From assembly GCA_964594115.1 (NCBI GenBank), contig CAZQLD010000010.1, forward strand, positions 1 through 41,405: a stretch of 41,405 nt of DNA. Direction: 5' to 3'. The stretch is from MFWN01 sp964594115. Lineage in GTDB: Archaea > Nanobdellota > Nanobdellia > Pacearchaeales > GW2011-AR1. The position numbers and the translations under genes were made by a program. Below, piece after piece: positions 21,391 to 29,631 of the stretch (the first letter of the stretch is position 1; every line of letters starts with the position of its first letter). The notes beneath the pieces were generated by a model. That model did not search any database. It was not told the origin of the DNA and worked only from the letters and a program-made list of their open reading frames with translations.

Positions 21391-22095
21391 ATGGACGTTT
21401 ATGAAAGATTACAAGAAGCTGGTTTAACAGGAAATGAAGCAAAAGTATATTTAGAATTGCTTAGGAAGGGAGAGTTGTCTGCCAATCAGATAGCTAAGAA
21501 TATTGGTATGGATAGAACTCTAACTTATACTGTCTCAAATCATCTAATTGAAAAAGGGCAAGTTAATTATATTCGCAAGAAAAATAAAAAAATATTTTCT
21601 TGTTCAAATCCAGAAAATCTTTTAAACCCGATAAAAGCAAAAGAAATATTTATCTCAGATTTAATAAAAGAATTAAAAAAAATAAAAATAACAAAACCAA
21701 CAGAAACAGAAATTAATATTTATGAAGGCAAAGAAGGAATAAGAATCCTTATGAGGGAGATTATAAAAACAAAACATTTCCTTGCATTTGGTGGAACAGG
21801 AAGAGCTTACGATTTATTATATGAGATGCCCGCAATTACAAAAAAATTAGAAAAAACAAAAAATTTTGCAAAGGTAATTGTAGGAAAGGAGTACAGAGGT
21901 CATGAATTTACAAGATATAAAAATATAGAAACTAAATCCTTAGACATAAAAAGCGAAGCAACAACATCAATTTTTGGAGATTATGTTTCTATTCATTTAA
22001 TTAAAGGGAAACCATTAGTCATGATAATTAAAAATAAAGATATAGCAGAATCTTACAGGAATTATTTTTATTATATGTGGAAGAAAGCTTTTTAA
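21391..22095 (+). CDS. TrmB-family transcriptional regulator
   Basis: 234 residues. The N-terminal winged helix (1-75) reads LQEAGLTGNEAKVYLELLRKG, then SANQIAKNIGMDRTLTYTVSNHLIEKG (recognition helix) and YIRKKNKKIFSCSNPENLL (wing and linker), the TrmB pattern. The C-terminal ~130 residues (INIYEGKEGIRILMREIIKT..., FLAFGGTG...) form the PLD-like effector domain, shorter than the sugar-binding TrmB proteins, and the ligand is unknown. Leaderless start. The palindrome beside its TATA box suggests autoregulation and control of the divergent membrane protein/cis-prenyltransferase unit. Confidence 0.88.
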   Translation: MDVYERLQEAGLTGNEAKVYLELLRKGELSANQIAKNIGMDRTLTYTVSNHLIEKGQVNYIRKKNKKIFSCSNPENLLNPIKAKEIFISDLIKELKKIKITKPTETEINIYEGKEGIRILMREIIKTKHFLAFGGTGRAYDLLYEMPAITKKLEKTKNFAKVIVGKEYRGHEFTRYKNIETKSLDIKSEATTSIFGDYVSIHLIKGKPLVMIIKNKDIAESYRNYFYYMWKKAF

Positions 22096-22103
22096 AAGAC
22101 AAA

Positions 22104-22115
22104 ACCTTTAAAAAC
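22104..22115 (+). promoter_or_regulatory. TATA box of the eS6 gene
   Basis: ACCTTTAAAAAC, core TTTAAAAA at 22107-22114, centred 26 bases before the ATG at 22136: a leaderless gene. Confidence 0.55.
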
Positions 22116-22135
22116 CCTTTTCTCACCTAATATTT

Positions 22136-22675
22136 ATGCCATTTAAAATTAACATCTCAGAAAAAGGAAAAACCTTAAAGAAAGAAACAGAAAATGAATC
22201 CTTAATAGGTAAAAAGATAGGTGAAACCATACAAGGCAATGAAATATCCGCAGAACTTTCTGGTTATGAACTGGAAATCACTGGCACTTCTGATATAGCA
22301 GGTTTTCCAGGAAAAAAAGATATTGAAGGAAGTGGACTAAAAAAAGTGCTTTTAAAAAAAGGATTTGCAATGCATGATAAAAGAAAAGGCATAAGAAAGA
22401 AAAAAACACTCAGAGGAAACACAATATCTAAAGATACAGTCCAAATTAATGTAATAGTTAAAAAACAAGGAAATAATAAATTTGAAGACTTGCTTCCAAA
22501 AAAAGAAGAAAAAACAGAAAAACCTGAAGAAAAAAAAGAAGAGCCAAAAGCACAAGAGACAATAGAAGGAAAAAAAGAAGAAAAATCAACAGAACCCAAA
22601 CCAACATTAGATAATGAGAAAACAGAGATTAAAGAGAATATAAATACTAATAAAACAGAAACTCAATCACAATAA
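22136..22675 (+). CDS. rps6e: Ribosomal protein eS6 with Lys/Glu-rich C-terminal tail
   Basis: 179 residues. The first ~118 residues are the archaeal eS6 core: PFKINISEKGKTLKKE, GKKIGETIQGNEIS, YELEITGTSDIAGFPGKKDI, FAMHDKRKGIRKKKTLRGNTISKDTVQINVIV. The remaining ~60 residues are a low-complexity tail of Lys, Glu, Pro and Thr (KKEEKTEKPEEKKEEPKAQ...), not part of the family fold. eL24 in this window carries a similar tail. It is a small-subunit protein that precedes aIF2-gamma, a common archaeal neighbour. Confidence 0.95.
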   Translation: MPFKINISEKGKTLKKETENESLIGKKIGETIQGNEISAELSGYELEITGTSDIAGFPGKKDIEGSGLKKVLLKKGFAMHDKRKGIRKKKTLRGNTISKDTVQINVIVKKQGNNKFEDLLPKKEEKTEKPEEKKEEPKAQETIEGKKEEKSTEPKPTLDNEKTEIKENINTNKTETQSQ

Positions 22676-22706
22676 TTCTTAAAAACTATCTCTTCTTGTA
22701 AAAATA

Positions 22707-23141
22707 ATGTCTAACGGACGCCCTACAGAAAATGAATTAGAGATTTCTTTATCAAACTTGCAATTAAACATTAATACAGCAATGTTAGACTATTGCAAGA
22801 ATCATGGAGGATTGCCAACAGCAGCATTTGTTGATTATAAACTATTTAAGAGATTATCTAATAGTGCAAATCAAATAATAATAAAAAAGCCAGGAGCTGA
22901 AAAAACAGAAAAAGAAACTTTTCAAAAATTTATATTCAGAGATTACACAGAAACAAATGTTTATACATATGGAGAGATATATAATGAATATAAAGAAAAA
23001 GTTTCAAAATTACTTAGAGAAGCAAAAAACATAGAAATGCCTTTAACTTTATGCAGACATAACTGGTTTTTCAGAGGATTTAAAAAAGTAACTTGCTATA
23101 ATATTAGAGCTCCTACAAAAGAGCTTATACAGACCCTATAA
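22707..23141 (+). CDS. Unknown protein between eS6 and aIF2-gamma
   Basis: 144 residues, not recognised. Soluble and mostly helical (LEISLSNLQLNINTAMLDYCKNHGG; TYGEIYNEYKEKVSKLLREAKNIEM), ending in a compact aromatic/basic segment CRHNWFFRGFKKVTCYNIR. Three Cys without pairing pattern. A weak TATA (TTAAAA, 22679-22684) puts a leaderless start at 22707. Its insertion between two translation genes suggests a lineage-specific addition. Confidence 0.6.
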   Translation: MSNGRPTENELEISLSNLQLNINTAMLDYCKNHGGLPTAAFVDYKLFKRLSNSANQIIIKKPGAEKTEKETFQKFIFRDYTETNVYTYGEIYNEYKEKVSKLLREAKNIEMPLTLCRHNWFFRGFKKVTCYNIRAPTKELIQTL

Positions 23142-23153
23142 CCAACATATTTA

Positions 23154-23169
23154 AAAAAGCCTGCTTTTT
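23154..23169 (+). repeat. AAAAAGC-CT-GCTTTTT hairpin in the aIF2-gamma promoter region
   Basis: A 7-bp perfect inverted repeat between the TATA core (TATTTAAA, about 23148-23155) and the start codon at 23179. It may act as a terminator for the upstream gene (stem followed by T-run) or be incidental AT-rich symmetry. Confidence 0.35.
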
Positions 23170-23178
23170 CTAATAATA

Positions 23179-24396
23179 ATGACTGAAGAAGATAGAAGGA
23201 AGATGAAGCCTAAAGAAACCAAAGGTGTCTTAGGTGTTGACATTCAGAATATTGAAATGTTAAATATTGGAGTAGTTGGGCATATAGACCATGGAAAAAC
23301 AACACTTTTGCACAGATTAACAGGTAAGTTCACTGACACGCACTCAGAAGAACTAAAAAGAGGGATAACAATAAAATTAGGATATGCTGATGTAATTCTA
23401 GAAAAAAATGGCAAAAAAAGATATATCAGCTTTGTGGATGCCCCTGGACACGAGATGTTAATGGCAACAATGTTATCAGGAGCAGCAATTATAGATGCAG
23501 CTATACTAGTAATTGCAGCAAACGAAGGAGTCAAACCCCAAACCAAAGAACACCTAATGGCACTACAAACTAAAAACATTAAAAAAATAATAATAATCCA
23601 AAATAAAATTGATTTGATAACAAAAGAACAAGCTGAACAAAATTATAAAGAAATTAAAGAGTTTGTCAGAGGAACAATAGCAGAAGATGCTCCAATAATT
23701 CCTGTTTCTGCCCAGCAAAATGTTAATATAAATAAAGTAAAAGATATTTTAATGGATTTAGAAATACCAGAAAGAAATTTAAATGAAAATTCTGTTTTCT
23801 TAATAGCAAGAAGTTTTGATATAAACAAACCAGGAACTTCTGTTTCAGAGCTTCACGGAGGGGTTCTTGGAGGAATTTTAAAACAAGGCAAACTTAAAAT
23901 AGGTGATAAAATTGAAATTAAGCCAGGAATAAGCAAGAAAAAAGCTAATCAGATAGTCTACAACACAATTAAAACAAAAATAACATCTATCTACAGGGGA
24001 AAATACAAAATAAATGAAGCAACGCCTGGAGGAAGCCTTGCTTTTGAAACAGAGCTTGATACAACTTTAACAAAAGCAGACTCTTTATCTGGATGCATAG
24101 CTTCTCTAGAAAAAACCCTTCCAGAAATATCAGACAAAATTCAGATTAAATTCTCTTTGTTTGATACAGTTTTTGGAACAGAAAAACATCAAAAAGTAGA
24201 ACCTCTAAAATTAAATGAGGGTGTTTTATTAAACATAAATACAAGTATAACAGTAGGCCAGGTAACAAAACTAAAAGATAATCAGGCTGACCTTTTCCTC
24301 AAAATTCCAATAGTTCCAATCAAAGGGGAAAATATCGGAATAGCCAGAAACATAGAAGGCCACTGGAGACTTATTGGTTATGGTGAAATAATTTAA
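23179..24396 (+). CDS. eif2g: Translation initiation factor aIF2, gamma subunit (zinc knuckle missing)
   Basis: 405 residues. G1 GHIDHGKT is at 34-41, switch 1 RGITIKLGYAD at 61-71, DAPGHE (G3) at 87-92, QNKIDLI (G4), then the two beta-barrel domains (VFLIARSFDINKPG; GGVLGGILKQGKLKIGD). It binds Met-tRNAi. In most archaeal homologues a four-Cys zinc knuckle lies between the GYAD motif and DAPGH; here A70 to F85 contains no Cys and is only a short hairpin (VILEKNGKKRYIS). All GTPase motifs are intact, so the factor should be functional. Leaderless from the TATA box at about 23148-23155. Confidence 0.96.
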   Translation: MTEEDRRKMKPKETKGVLGVDIQNIEMLNIGVVGHIDHGKTTLLHRLTGKFTDTHSEELKRGITIKLGYADVILEKNGKKRYISFVDAPGHEMLMATMLSGAAIIDAAILVIAANEGVKPQTKEHLMALQTKNIKKIIIIQNKIDLITKEQAEQNYKEIKEFVRGTIAEDAPIIPVSAQQNVNINKVKDILMDLEIPERNLNENSVFLIARSFDINKPGTSVSELHGGVLGGILKQGKLKIGDKIEIKPGISKKKANQIVYNTIKTKITSIYRGKYKINEATPGGSLAFETELDTTLTKADSLSGCIASLEKTLPEISDKIQIKFSLFDTVFGTEKHQKVEPLKLNEGVLLNINTSITVGQVTKLKDNQADLFLKIPIVPIKGENIGIARNIEGHWRLIGYGEII

Positions 24397-24451
24397 TCTC
24401 TATAACATCTCAAATAACCTGTCAAATAACATATTAAGATTGCAAATTAAA

Positions 24452-25087
24452 TTATCGAGCAGGGGTTTTGTGAAGATTATCTGATTCTCTTTTTTTAGCA
24501 TACTCTTTTGGCAACCCAAACCAGGCTCTTAATCTATCCAAATATCTTCCATAAGGGCCTCCTGTAAAACCTGCTATAGGTATCATTGGAAGAGAAGCAA
24601 GAGCCATTTTTTGCACATCTTCTAATTCTATTGTCCCTTTTTCCAACAAAGTTGCTATTGACATATTAGCCCAATGAAGAGGCATTTGCAATCCTATAAA
24701 CAAAAAAGTATCTGCAATATATTTTTTTACAGGAGTTGCATCATCAATATTAAATTTCTTGAAAGTTTCAACTCTAATTTTCTCGTAAACTTTTTCTGTT
24801 GCAGTATTAGTAAAAAGTGCTATTCCTCTTGTAAATAAGTGTCTTTTCCAAGTAAACTTAGCAATAAGTTTCTCATATGGAAAAGCAAGATAATAAGAAA
24901 ATGAATTAAGAACCAAAGCTCCAACACCAAAGTCATATATTTTACTACCCTTAATACTTCTAAATTGCTCACTGCCAACTACATTTTCCAAGCCATTTGC
25001 AATAAAGGGGCTATTATAAACCTCTTTCCATCTATTGTATCTTTCTGTTCCCAATGCTTTCTCCAAGCTTCGCTCTATAAATGGCAT
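24452..25087 (-). CDS. AlaE-like membrane protein with N-terminal extension
   Basis: 211 residues from the ATG at 25087 (TTTAAA at 25109-25114 is at leaderless distance from it; upstream TTG reading would lie beyond the promoter). The C-terminal ~130 residues follow the pattern of the L-alanine exporter AlaE: a first helix, the RGIALFTNTATEKVYEKIR segment (AlaE: R-x-x-A-x-x-x-N...Y-x-x-x-R), YIADTFLFIGLQMPLHWANM, and the closing GGPYGRYLDRLRAWFG. The first ~65 residues (PFIERSLEKALGTERYNRW...) are helical and absent from E. coli AlaE. Function as an amino-acid exporter is inferred from weak similarity only. Confidence 0.65.
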   Translation of the reverse strand: MPFIERSLEKALGTERYNRWKEVYNSPFIANGLENVVGSEQFRSIKGSKIYDFGVGALVLNSFSYYLAFPYEKLIAKFTWKRHLFTRGIALFTNTATEKVYEKIRVETFKKFNIDDATPVKKYIADTFLFIGLQMPLHWANMSIATLLEKGTIELEDVQKMALASLPMIPIAGFTGGPYGRYLDRLRAWFGLPKEYAKKRESDNLHKTPAR

Positions 25088-25105
25088 TTTCTTATAAAAA
25101 TAAAC

Positions 25106-25116
25106 ATATTTAAAAG
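25106..25116 (-). promoter_or_regulatory. TATA box of the AlaE-like gene
   Basis: CTTTTAAATAT on the minus strand, core TTTAAA at 25109-25114. Its centre is about 25 bases from the ATG at 25087, which decides the start codon. Confidence 0.5.
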
Positions 25117-25161
25117 CATATATAGATTCCAACAATTATTTTATAGCAGACATTAGTTACC

Positions 25162-25184
25162 ACTTTATAGTAAAGTATTTAAAC
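25162..25184 (+). promoter_or_regulatory. Palindrome and TATA box of the tandem unknown gene pair
   Basis: ACTTTA-TAG-TAAAGT (25162-25176) is a perfect 6-bp inverted repeat directly joined to TATA core TTTAAA (25178-25183). The TATA centre is about 29 bases before the ATG at 25210. The palindrome covers the BRE position, so a bound protein would block TFB. Confidence 0.5.
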
Positions 25185-25209
25185 GGAAAAATCTCTTGAG
25201 TTTAGGAAA

Positions 25210-25914
25210 ATGACAAGGAAAAAACCCCAAATAGAGAGAAAATATATAAAATTTATAGACGCAAGAAATACTTTGAGCCAGATAGCTGAAGTTGCAGCAA
25301 GAGGCTATTTTGCAAAATTAAAAAGAGAAAACAAGATGCCTGATGATTTAATTATTTTAACTAGTTCAAGTGGCACTCTTGTAAATGATATGAATAGTAA
25401 GGAAAATTGGCGATTATTCAATATTATGCAGGATTATCTTCAAACTCTTTGCAAAAAAGAAGAAATTGATATTGATGAACAAGTAACCTTTAAAAGATGG
25501 GAAAAACCAGAAAACCTTAGAAGCCTTCTTCACGCTTTAAAAATAAATGAAAATAATCATATTATAAGAATACTAAAAGATGCCCTCCTTTTTGATCCGG
25601 AATATATTAATGAAAGTAGAATTTTCGAACGTAAACAAACAACAACAGAACAAAAAGCAAATTTAATCTTAACTTTTTCCACAAGAGATTTTGATAGAGT
25701 TTACGGAATGTATGTTGATAAAAAAAGAAGACCAAAAATGGACTTGTTATCATACTATGCATCAGTAACAGGAGAATACACAGACCCTTTTGTATTATCA
25801 ATAAGTGAAGGGCTTAATCCCGGAGCTTGCCAACAAATTGGGAAAAATATAGTCCAAATAACAAGAAAAGCTATGAAAAATTATTTTGAATCATTAAGGG
25901 AGCAAAGAAGTTAA
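25210..25914 (+). CDS. Unknown protein, first of a tandem pair
   Basis: 234 residues, not recognised. Soluble, charged, without signal or membrane segment. Near the N-terminus FIDARNTLSQIAEVAARGYFAKL, followed by a SSSGTL turn, recurs in modified form in the next gene, suggesting distant duplication. Middle part is helical (ENLRSLLHALKINENNHIIRILKDALLF); the C-terminal half holds STRDFDRVYGMYVDKKRRPKM and a helix rich in Arg/Lys. One base separates it from its partner. Not assigned to any family; the promoter palindrome suggests regulated expression. Confidence 0.6.
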   Translation: MTRKKPQIERKYIKFIDARNTLSQIAEVAARGYFAKLKRENKMPDDLIILTSSSGTLVNDMNSKENWRLFNIMQDYLQTLCKKEEIDIDEQVTFKRWEKPENLRSLLHALKINENNHIIRILKDALLFDPEYINESRIFERKQTTTEQKANLILTFSTRDFDRVYGMYVDKKRRPKMDLLSYYASVTGEYTDPFVLSISEGLNPGACQQIGKNIVQITRKAMKNYFESLREQRS

Positions 25915-25915
25915 A

Positions 25916-26617
25916 ATGAAAGAAAAACCAGATTATGTAGATACTCATTTTGTAGATATTTTAAATACCGGAAGTATTATAGCTGGAGCCGCAGCTAGAA
26001 AATACCTAAACGAACAAGGGGGAGTAGAATTAATGAAAAAATTACATACTAATTCAAGCGGGGTTTTTATAAAACCCCCAAAAATAAGGTATAAGCAGAC
26101 TAGTGGGTTTATTAAATTAATAGAACCTTATTTAAATCTCGCTGCTAAAAATAAGCTTATTGAATCTGCATATGCTAAAAAACTAATAAAAGGGCAAGAT
26201 GTTGAAGGAATTATGAGGTTCTTTAGAAATTTAAGACAAAAAACAATAAAAGATGTAGGAGAATTGCTACAAGATAAGAGTCTTGACATGTATTTAAACT
26301 TTGGAAACAAAGGAGAACAAACACAGGCAATGTATGCAAAACCAAGTGGATTAGTCATGGTTGGCAATAGAGAAATAAAGAGAAAAGGATATATTTTAAC
26401 AATGTCTGAATTAGCACATGAGAGAGCTAAACGCATTAATTCAGGTATTGCTGCAGAAAAAAGAGCAAGAATAATAAAACTAAAACCGTTCTTAGGTTTG
26501 TCAAAAGAAATTCCAGATCTTGCTTTTGCAGAAAGAAAAATGTATGAATCAATTGTGGAAAATATAATAAATGCTGCTCCCCCAGCACTAGAAATAATTA
26601 TCTCGGAAACTAACTAA
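25916..26617 (+). CDS. Unknown protein, second of a tandem pair
   Basis: 233 residues, not recognised. Almost the same length as its upstream neighbour and a similar N-terminal pattern: FVDILNTGSIIAGAAARKYL, then NSSG, compared with FIDARNTLSQIAEVAARGYF and SSSG. The centre is helical and basic (KKLIKGQDVEGIMRFFRNLRQKTIKDVGELL); the C-terminus has LAFAERKMYESIVENIINAAPPALEIII. It overlaps the convergent gyrA by 4 bases. Probably forms a complex with the first protein (inference from pairing and one-base spacing). Confidence 0.6.
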   Translation: MKEKPDYVDTHFVDILNTGSIIAGAAARKYLNEQGGVELMKKLHTNSSGVFIKPPKIRYKQTSGFIKLIEPYLNLAAKNKLIESAYAKKLIKGQDVEGIMRFFRNLRQKTIKDVGELLQDKSLDMYLNFGNKGEQTQAMYAKPSGLVMVGNREIKRKGYILTMSELAHERAKRINSGIAAEKRARIIKLKPFLGLSKEIPDLAFAERKMYESIVENIINAAPPALEIIISETN

Positions 26618-29181
26618 TTCTCTTCCACTTTACCATCTTCTTTGATTTCTGCTTTTTGTAACTTTGCTAAATCTGTTACTTTATCTCCTGCCTGTAGCTT
26701 GATTATCCTAACACCCTGGGTTGCTCTTCCCATAATCCTAATATCCTTTATATTTGTTCTTATTACTATTCCTTTTGCTGTTGTAACAACAATAGAATCC
26801 TTACTCTTAACAGATGCTGATGTCACAACCTTGCCAGTCTTTTCTGTAACTTTTAAGTTTATAACCCCTTTTCCAGCTCTTCCTGTTAATCTGTAATCTT
26901 CTACCTCGCTTCTCTTTCCATATCCTTTTTCTGTAATTGTTAAAATGCTTGGTTTTTCCTTAGCTGGAAGAATCTCTAAACTTATAACCTTGTCTCCTTT
27001 TTCCAGTTTAATTCCTGTAACACCATAACTTGCTCTTCCCATTTCCCTTACTTCATCAGAATTAAATCTTATAGCCTGTCCTCCAGCAGTAATCAGCATA
27101 ACTTCCTGCCCCTTTACAATAAGTTTAACATCAATTAATAAATCTGAATTATCCAAGGGAAGATTTATAGCTTTAACCCCTGTACTTCTTGGCTTGCTGA
27201 AATGCTCTAAAGCTATTTTCTTAACCTGTCCTTTTTTTGTAACCATAAACAAATCATCTTCAAACTTTCTCACAGCTATAACACTTGTAACAAAATCTTC
27301 TTTTAATTTAAGAAGATTAACAATGGCCTGGCCTTTTCCGTATCTTGTTGTTTCAGGAACCTGATAAGCTTTAAGCCAATAAACCCTTCCTTTATTTGTA
27401 AAAAGCAGCAAATGATCATGAGTTGAACAATAGATTAACTGCTTGACAAAATCTCCTGTAGCCAATTCTGTTCCAATAACTCCCCTGCCCCCTCTTTTCT
27501 GCTCATGATAAACTCTTGGCAGCATTCTTTTGATATACCCTTTTTCTGTAATTGAAACAATAACATCTTTCTTAGCTATAAGATCCTTCTCCTTAATTTC
27601 CTTAATTGACTGGATTACCTGGCTTCTTCTAGGATCTCCATAATTTTTCTTTATTTCACTTAATTCTTTTTTAATTATCTTATAGATTTCCCCTTCCTCT
27701 CCCAAAATAATTTTCAGATTCTTAATTTTCTCAAGCAAATCTTTTTCCTCTTTCTTTAGTTTTTCATGCTCAAGAGCAGTTAATTGTTTAAGTGTAACAT
27801 CTAAAATAGCTTCTGCCTGTTTTTTAGTTAATTTAAACTTAGACTGCAGTTTTAAAGAAGCCTCTAAAGTTGCTTTGCTTTTTTTAATTGTCTCTATAAC
27901 AGCTTCTAGATTCTTTAAAGCAATTAACAGCCCTTTAACAATATGTTCTCTTGCTTCTGCTTTTTTTAAGTCATACTCAGTCCTCTTTCTTATTATTCTC
28001 CTTCTATAATTAATATAACACTCAATCATCTGCTTTAAGTTCAAAGTTTTAGGAATTCCTGCAACCAAAGCAACTAACACTGCGTCAAACCTGCTTTGCA
28101 ATTTCGTCGACTTGTACAACCTATTAATTGTGAATTTTGAATTAGAACCTTTTCTTATTTCAATAACTATCCTTATCCTTCCCTTGCTACTTTCATCCCT
28201 AATATCTTTAACATCTAGGAGTTTCTTATTTCTTACAAGTTCTGCAATCTGTCTGACCAAATCTGCTTTATTAACTTGATAAGGAATTTCAGTAATAACA
28301 ATGAGGTCTCTTGTTTTAGTTGATTCCTGACTTATCTTTCCTCTGATAACAAAACTTGCCCTTCCAGTATTATATAAATCAAATAAATTTTCAGCAACAA
28401 TCTGTCCGCCTGTTGGAAAATCAGGTCCTGAAATAATTTTCATTAATTCTTCTATTGTAATTTTTGGCTTGTCAATAACTTTTATTATAGCATCACAGAC
28501 TTCCACAAGATTATGAGGAGGAATATTTGTTGTCATTCCAACTGCAATTCCACTACTTCCATTAATTAATAAATTAGGAAGTTTTCCAGGCAATACAACT
28601 GGCTCTTTAACTGAATTATCAAAATTAGGGATAAATTTTACTGTCTCTTTATCAATATCCTGAAGCAATTCAACAGCTATTTTAGCTAACTTTGCTTCAG
28701 TATAACGAGAAGCAGCAGCAGAATCTCCATCTAAACTGCCAAAATTTCCTTGCCCTTTAATCAAAGGATAACGAAGACTGAAATTCTGAGCCATTCTTAC
28801 CAAGGCATCATAAATAGCCATATCACCGTGAGGGTGGAATTTACCCATTGTATCTCCAACAATTCTTGCACTCTTTTTAGTCATTCCCTTTTCTAAACCC
28901 ATTAGTTTCATTGCATAAAGAATCCTTCTATGCACAGGTTTAAGTCCATCCTCAACACTCGGCAATGCTCTAGAAACAATAACACTCATTGCATAATCAA
29001 TATATGCTCTTTTCATCTCTTCACTTATTTCGCTTCCTAAAACCCTGTCCTCATCCATGTCCTTAAGATTAATTGCTGTTTTCTCAAGTTTCTCAGACTC
29101 TCCATTGCCTAAACTAGCTACTTCTTCAGGCTTCAACTTCCCTTTATCTTCTTCAGCTTCTTCATTATTTTCTTCTGGCAT
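26614..29181 (-). CDS. gyrA: DNA gyrase subunit A
   Basis: 855 residues. After an acidic ~45-residue N-terminal extension come the breakage-reunion domain (YAMSVIVSRALPSVEDGLKPVHRRILYAM), HPHGDMAIYDALVRMAQ, and the active-site Tyr160 in AAASRYTEAKL. A coiled-coil tower and a C-terminal six-bladed beta-pinwheel follow, with the gyrase box QKRGGRG (family QRRGGKG), so it should wrap DNA and introduce negative supercoils rather than act as topoisomerase IV. The position of E. coli Ser83 is Met121. Last gene of an operon with gyrB; 2 bases behind the HIT gene. Confidence 0.97.
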   Translation of the reverse strand: MPEENNEEAEEDKGKLKPEEVASLGNGESEKLEKTAINLKDMDEDRVLGSEISEEMKRAYIDYAMSVIVSRALPSVEDGLKPVHRRILYAMKLMGLEKGMTKKSARIVGDTMGKFHPHGDMAIYDALVRMAQNFSLRYPLIKGQGNFGSLDGDSAAASRYTEAKLAKIAVELLQDIDKETVKFIPNFDNSVKEPVVLPGKLPNLLINGSSGIAVGMTTNIPPHNLVEVCDAIIKVIDKPKITIEELMKIISGPDFPTGGQIVAENLFDLYNTGRASFVIRGKISQESTKTRDLIVITEIPYQVNKADLVRQIAELVRNKKLLDVKDIRDESSKGRIRIVIEIRKGSNSKFTINRLYKSTKLQSRFDAVLVALVAGIPKTLNLKQMIECYINYRRRIIRKRTEYDLKKAEAREHIVKGLLIALKNLEAVIETIKKSKATLEASLKLQSKFKLTKKQAEAILDVTLKQLTALEHEKLKKEEKDLLEKIKNLKIILGEEGEIYKIIKKELSEIKKNYGDPRRSQVIQSIKEIKEKDLIAKKDVIVSITEKGYIKRMLPRVYHEQKRGGRGVIGTELATGDFVKQLIYCSTHDHLLLFTNKGRVYWLKAYQVPETTRYGKGQAIVNLLKLKEDFVTSVIAVRKFEDDLFMVTKKGQVKKIALEHFSKPRSTGVKAINLPLDNSDLLIDVKLIVKGQEVMLITAGGQAIRFNSDEVREMGRASYGVTGIKLEKGDKVISLEILPAKEKPSILTITEKGYGKRSEVEDYRLTGRAGKGVINLKVTEKTGKVVTSASVKSKDSIVVTTAKGIVIRTNIKDIRIMGRATQGVRIIKLQAGDKVTDLAKLQKAEIKEDGKVEEN

Positions 29182-29183
29182 TT

Positions 29184-29630
29184 TTAAATTAGTTCCCTAA
29201 TATCTTTTATTATTTTATTTAAAACTTCTTCACTAGTTTTTTTCTTTGGAGAAGGATTTGGTCCAGAAGGAAGAGAACCTTCTTCCCATAATTCATCTAC
29301 AAAATCTTCTCCATGCATAACTCTTTTTTCTTTATATCTTGGAAATATATGAAAATGAAAGTGATTTCTATCACTATTTTGTAAAACTAAGTAACTGATT
29401 AAATCAGGAGAATATAAAGATTTCAAAGCTTTGATAAATTTATCCATAATCTCTTTTAATTCAGTCCATTCTTCATCTGTTAAAGTTGTAGTATCTCCAG
29501 GACCATGCCTATTCAGAATAATATAAACTCTCCCTAGATAAGATTGATTTGGATTAAGATAAACCGTCCAGTAATTAAATTTTTTTATTTGAACTTTTTC
29601 CAATTCTCCTTTGCAAAATCTACATCCCAT
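29184..29630 (-). CDS. HIT-family hydrolase/transferase
   Basis: 148 residues from the ATG at 29630, which follows the upstream stop by one base (an ATG at 29642 would overlap it). The histidine triad NHFHFHIFPRY (H-x-H-x-H) lies near the centre. GRVYIILNRHG and LTDEEWTELKEIMDKFIKAL match the HIT fold. An N-terminal GCRFCKGE gives a CxxC, common in prokaryotic HIT proteins. The family hydrolyses adenylylated or dinucleoside polyphosphate substrates. It sits between the gyrase genes, co-transcribed. Confidence 0.88.
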   Translation of the reverse strand: MGCRFCKGELEKVQIKKFNYWTVYLNPNQSYLGRVYIILNRHGPGDTTTLTDEEWTELKEIMDKFIKALKSLYSPDLISYLVLQNSDRNHFHFHIFPRYKEKRVMHGEDFVDELWEEGSLPSGPNPSPKKKTSEEVLNKIIKDIRELI

Positions 29631-29631
29631 T

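Noticed and set aside
22264..22599. Ser/Phe-rich ORFs opposite the eS6 tail
   Set aside because: They mirror the Lys/Glu codons of eS6 and have no promoter or family.
23154..23169. Intrinsic terminator before aIF2-gamma
   Set aside because: The AAAAAGC/GCTTTTT stem is weak and overlaps the TATA box; symmetry may arise from A/T runs, so I list it only as a repeat.
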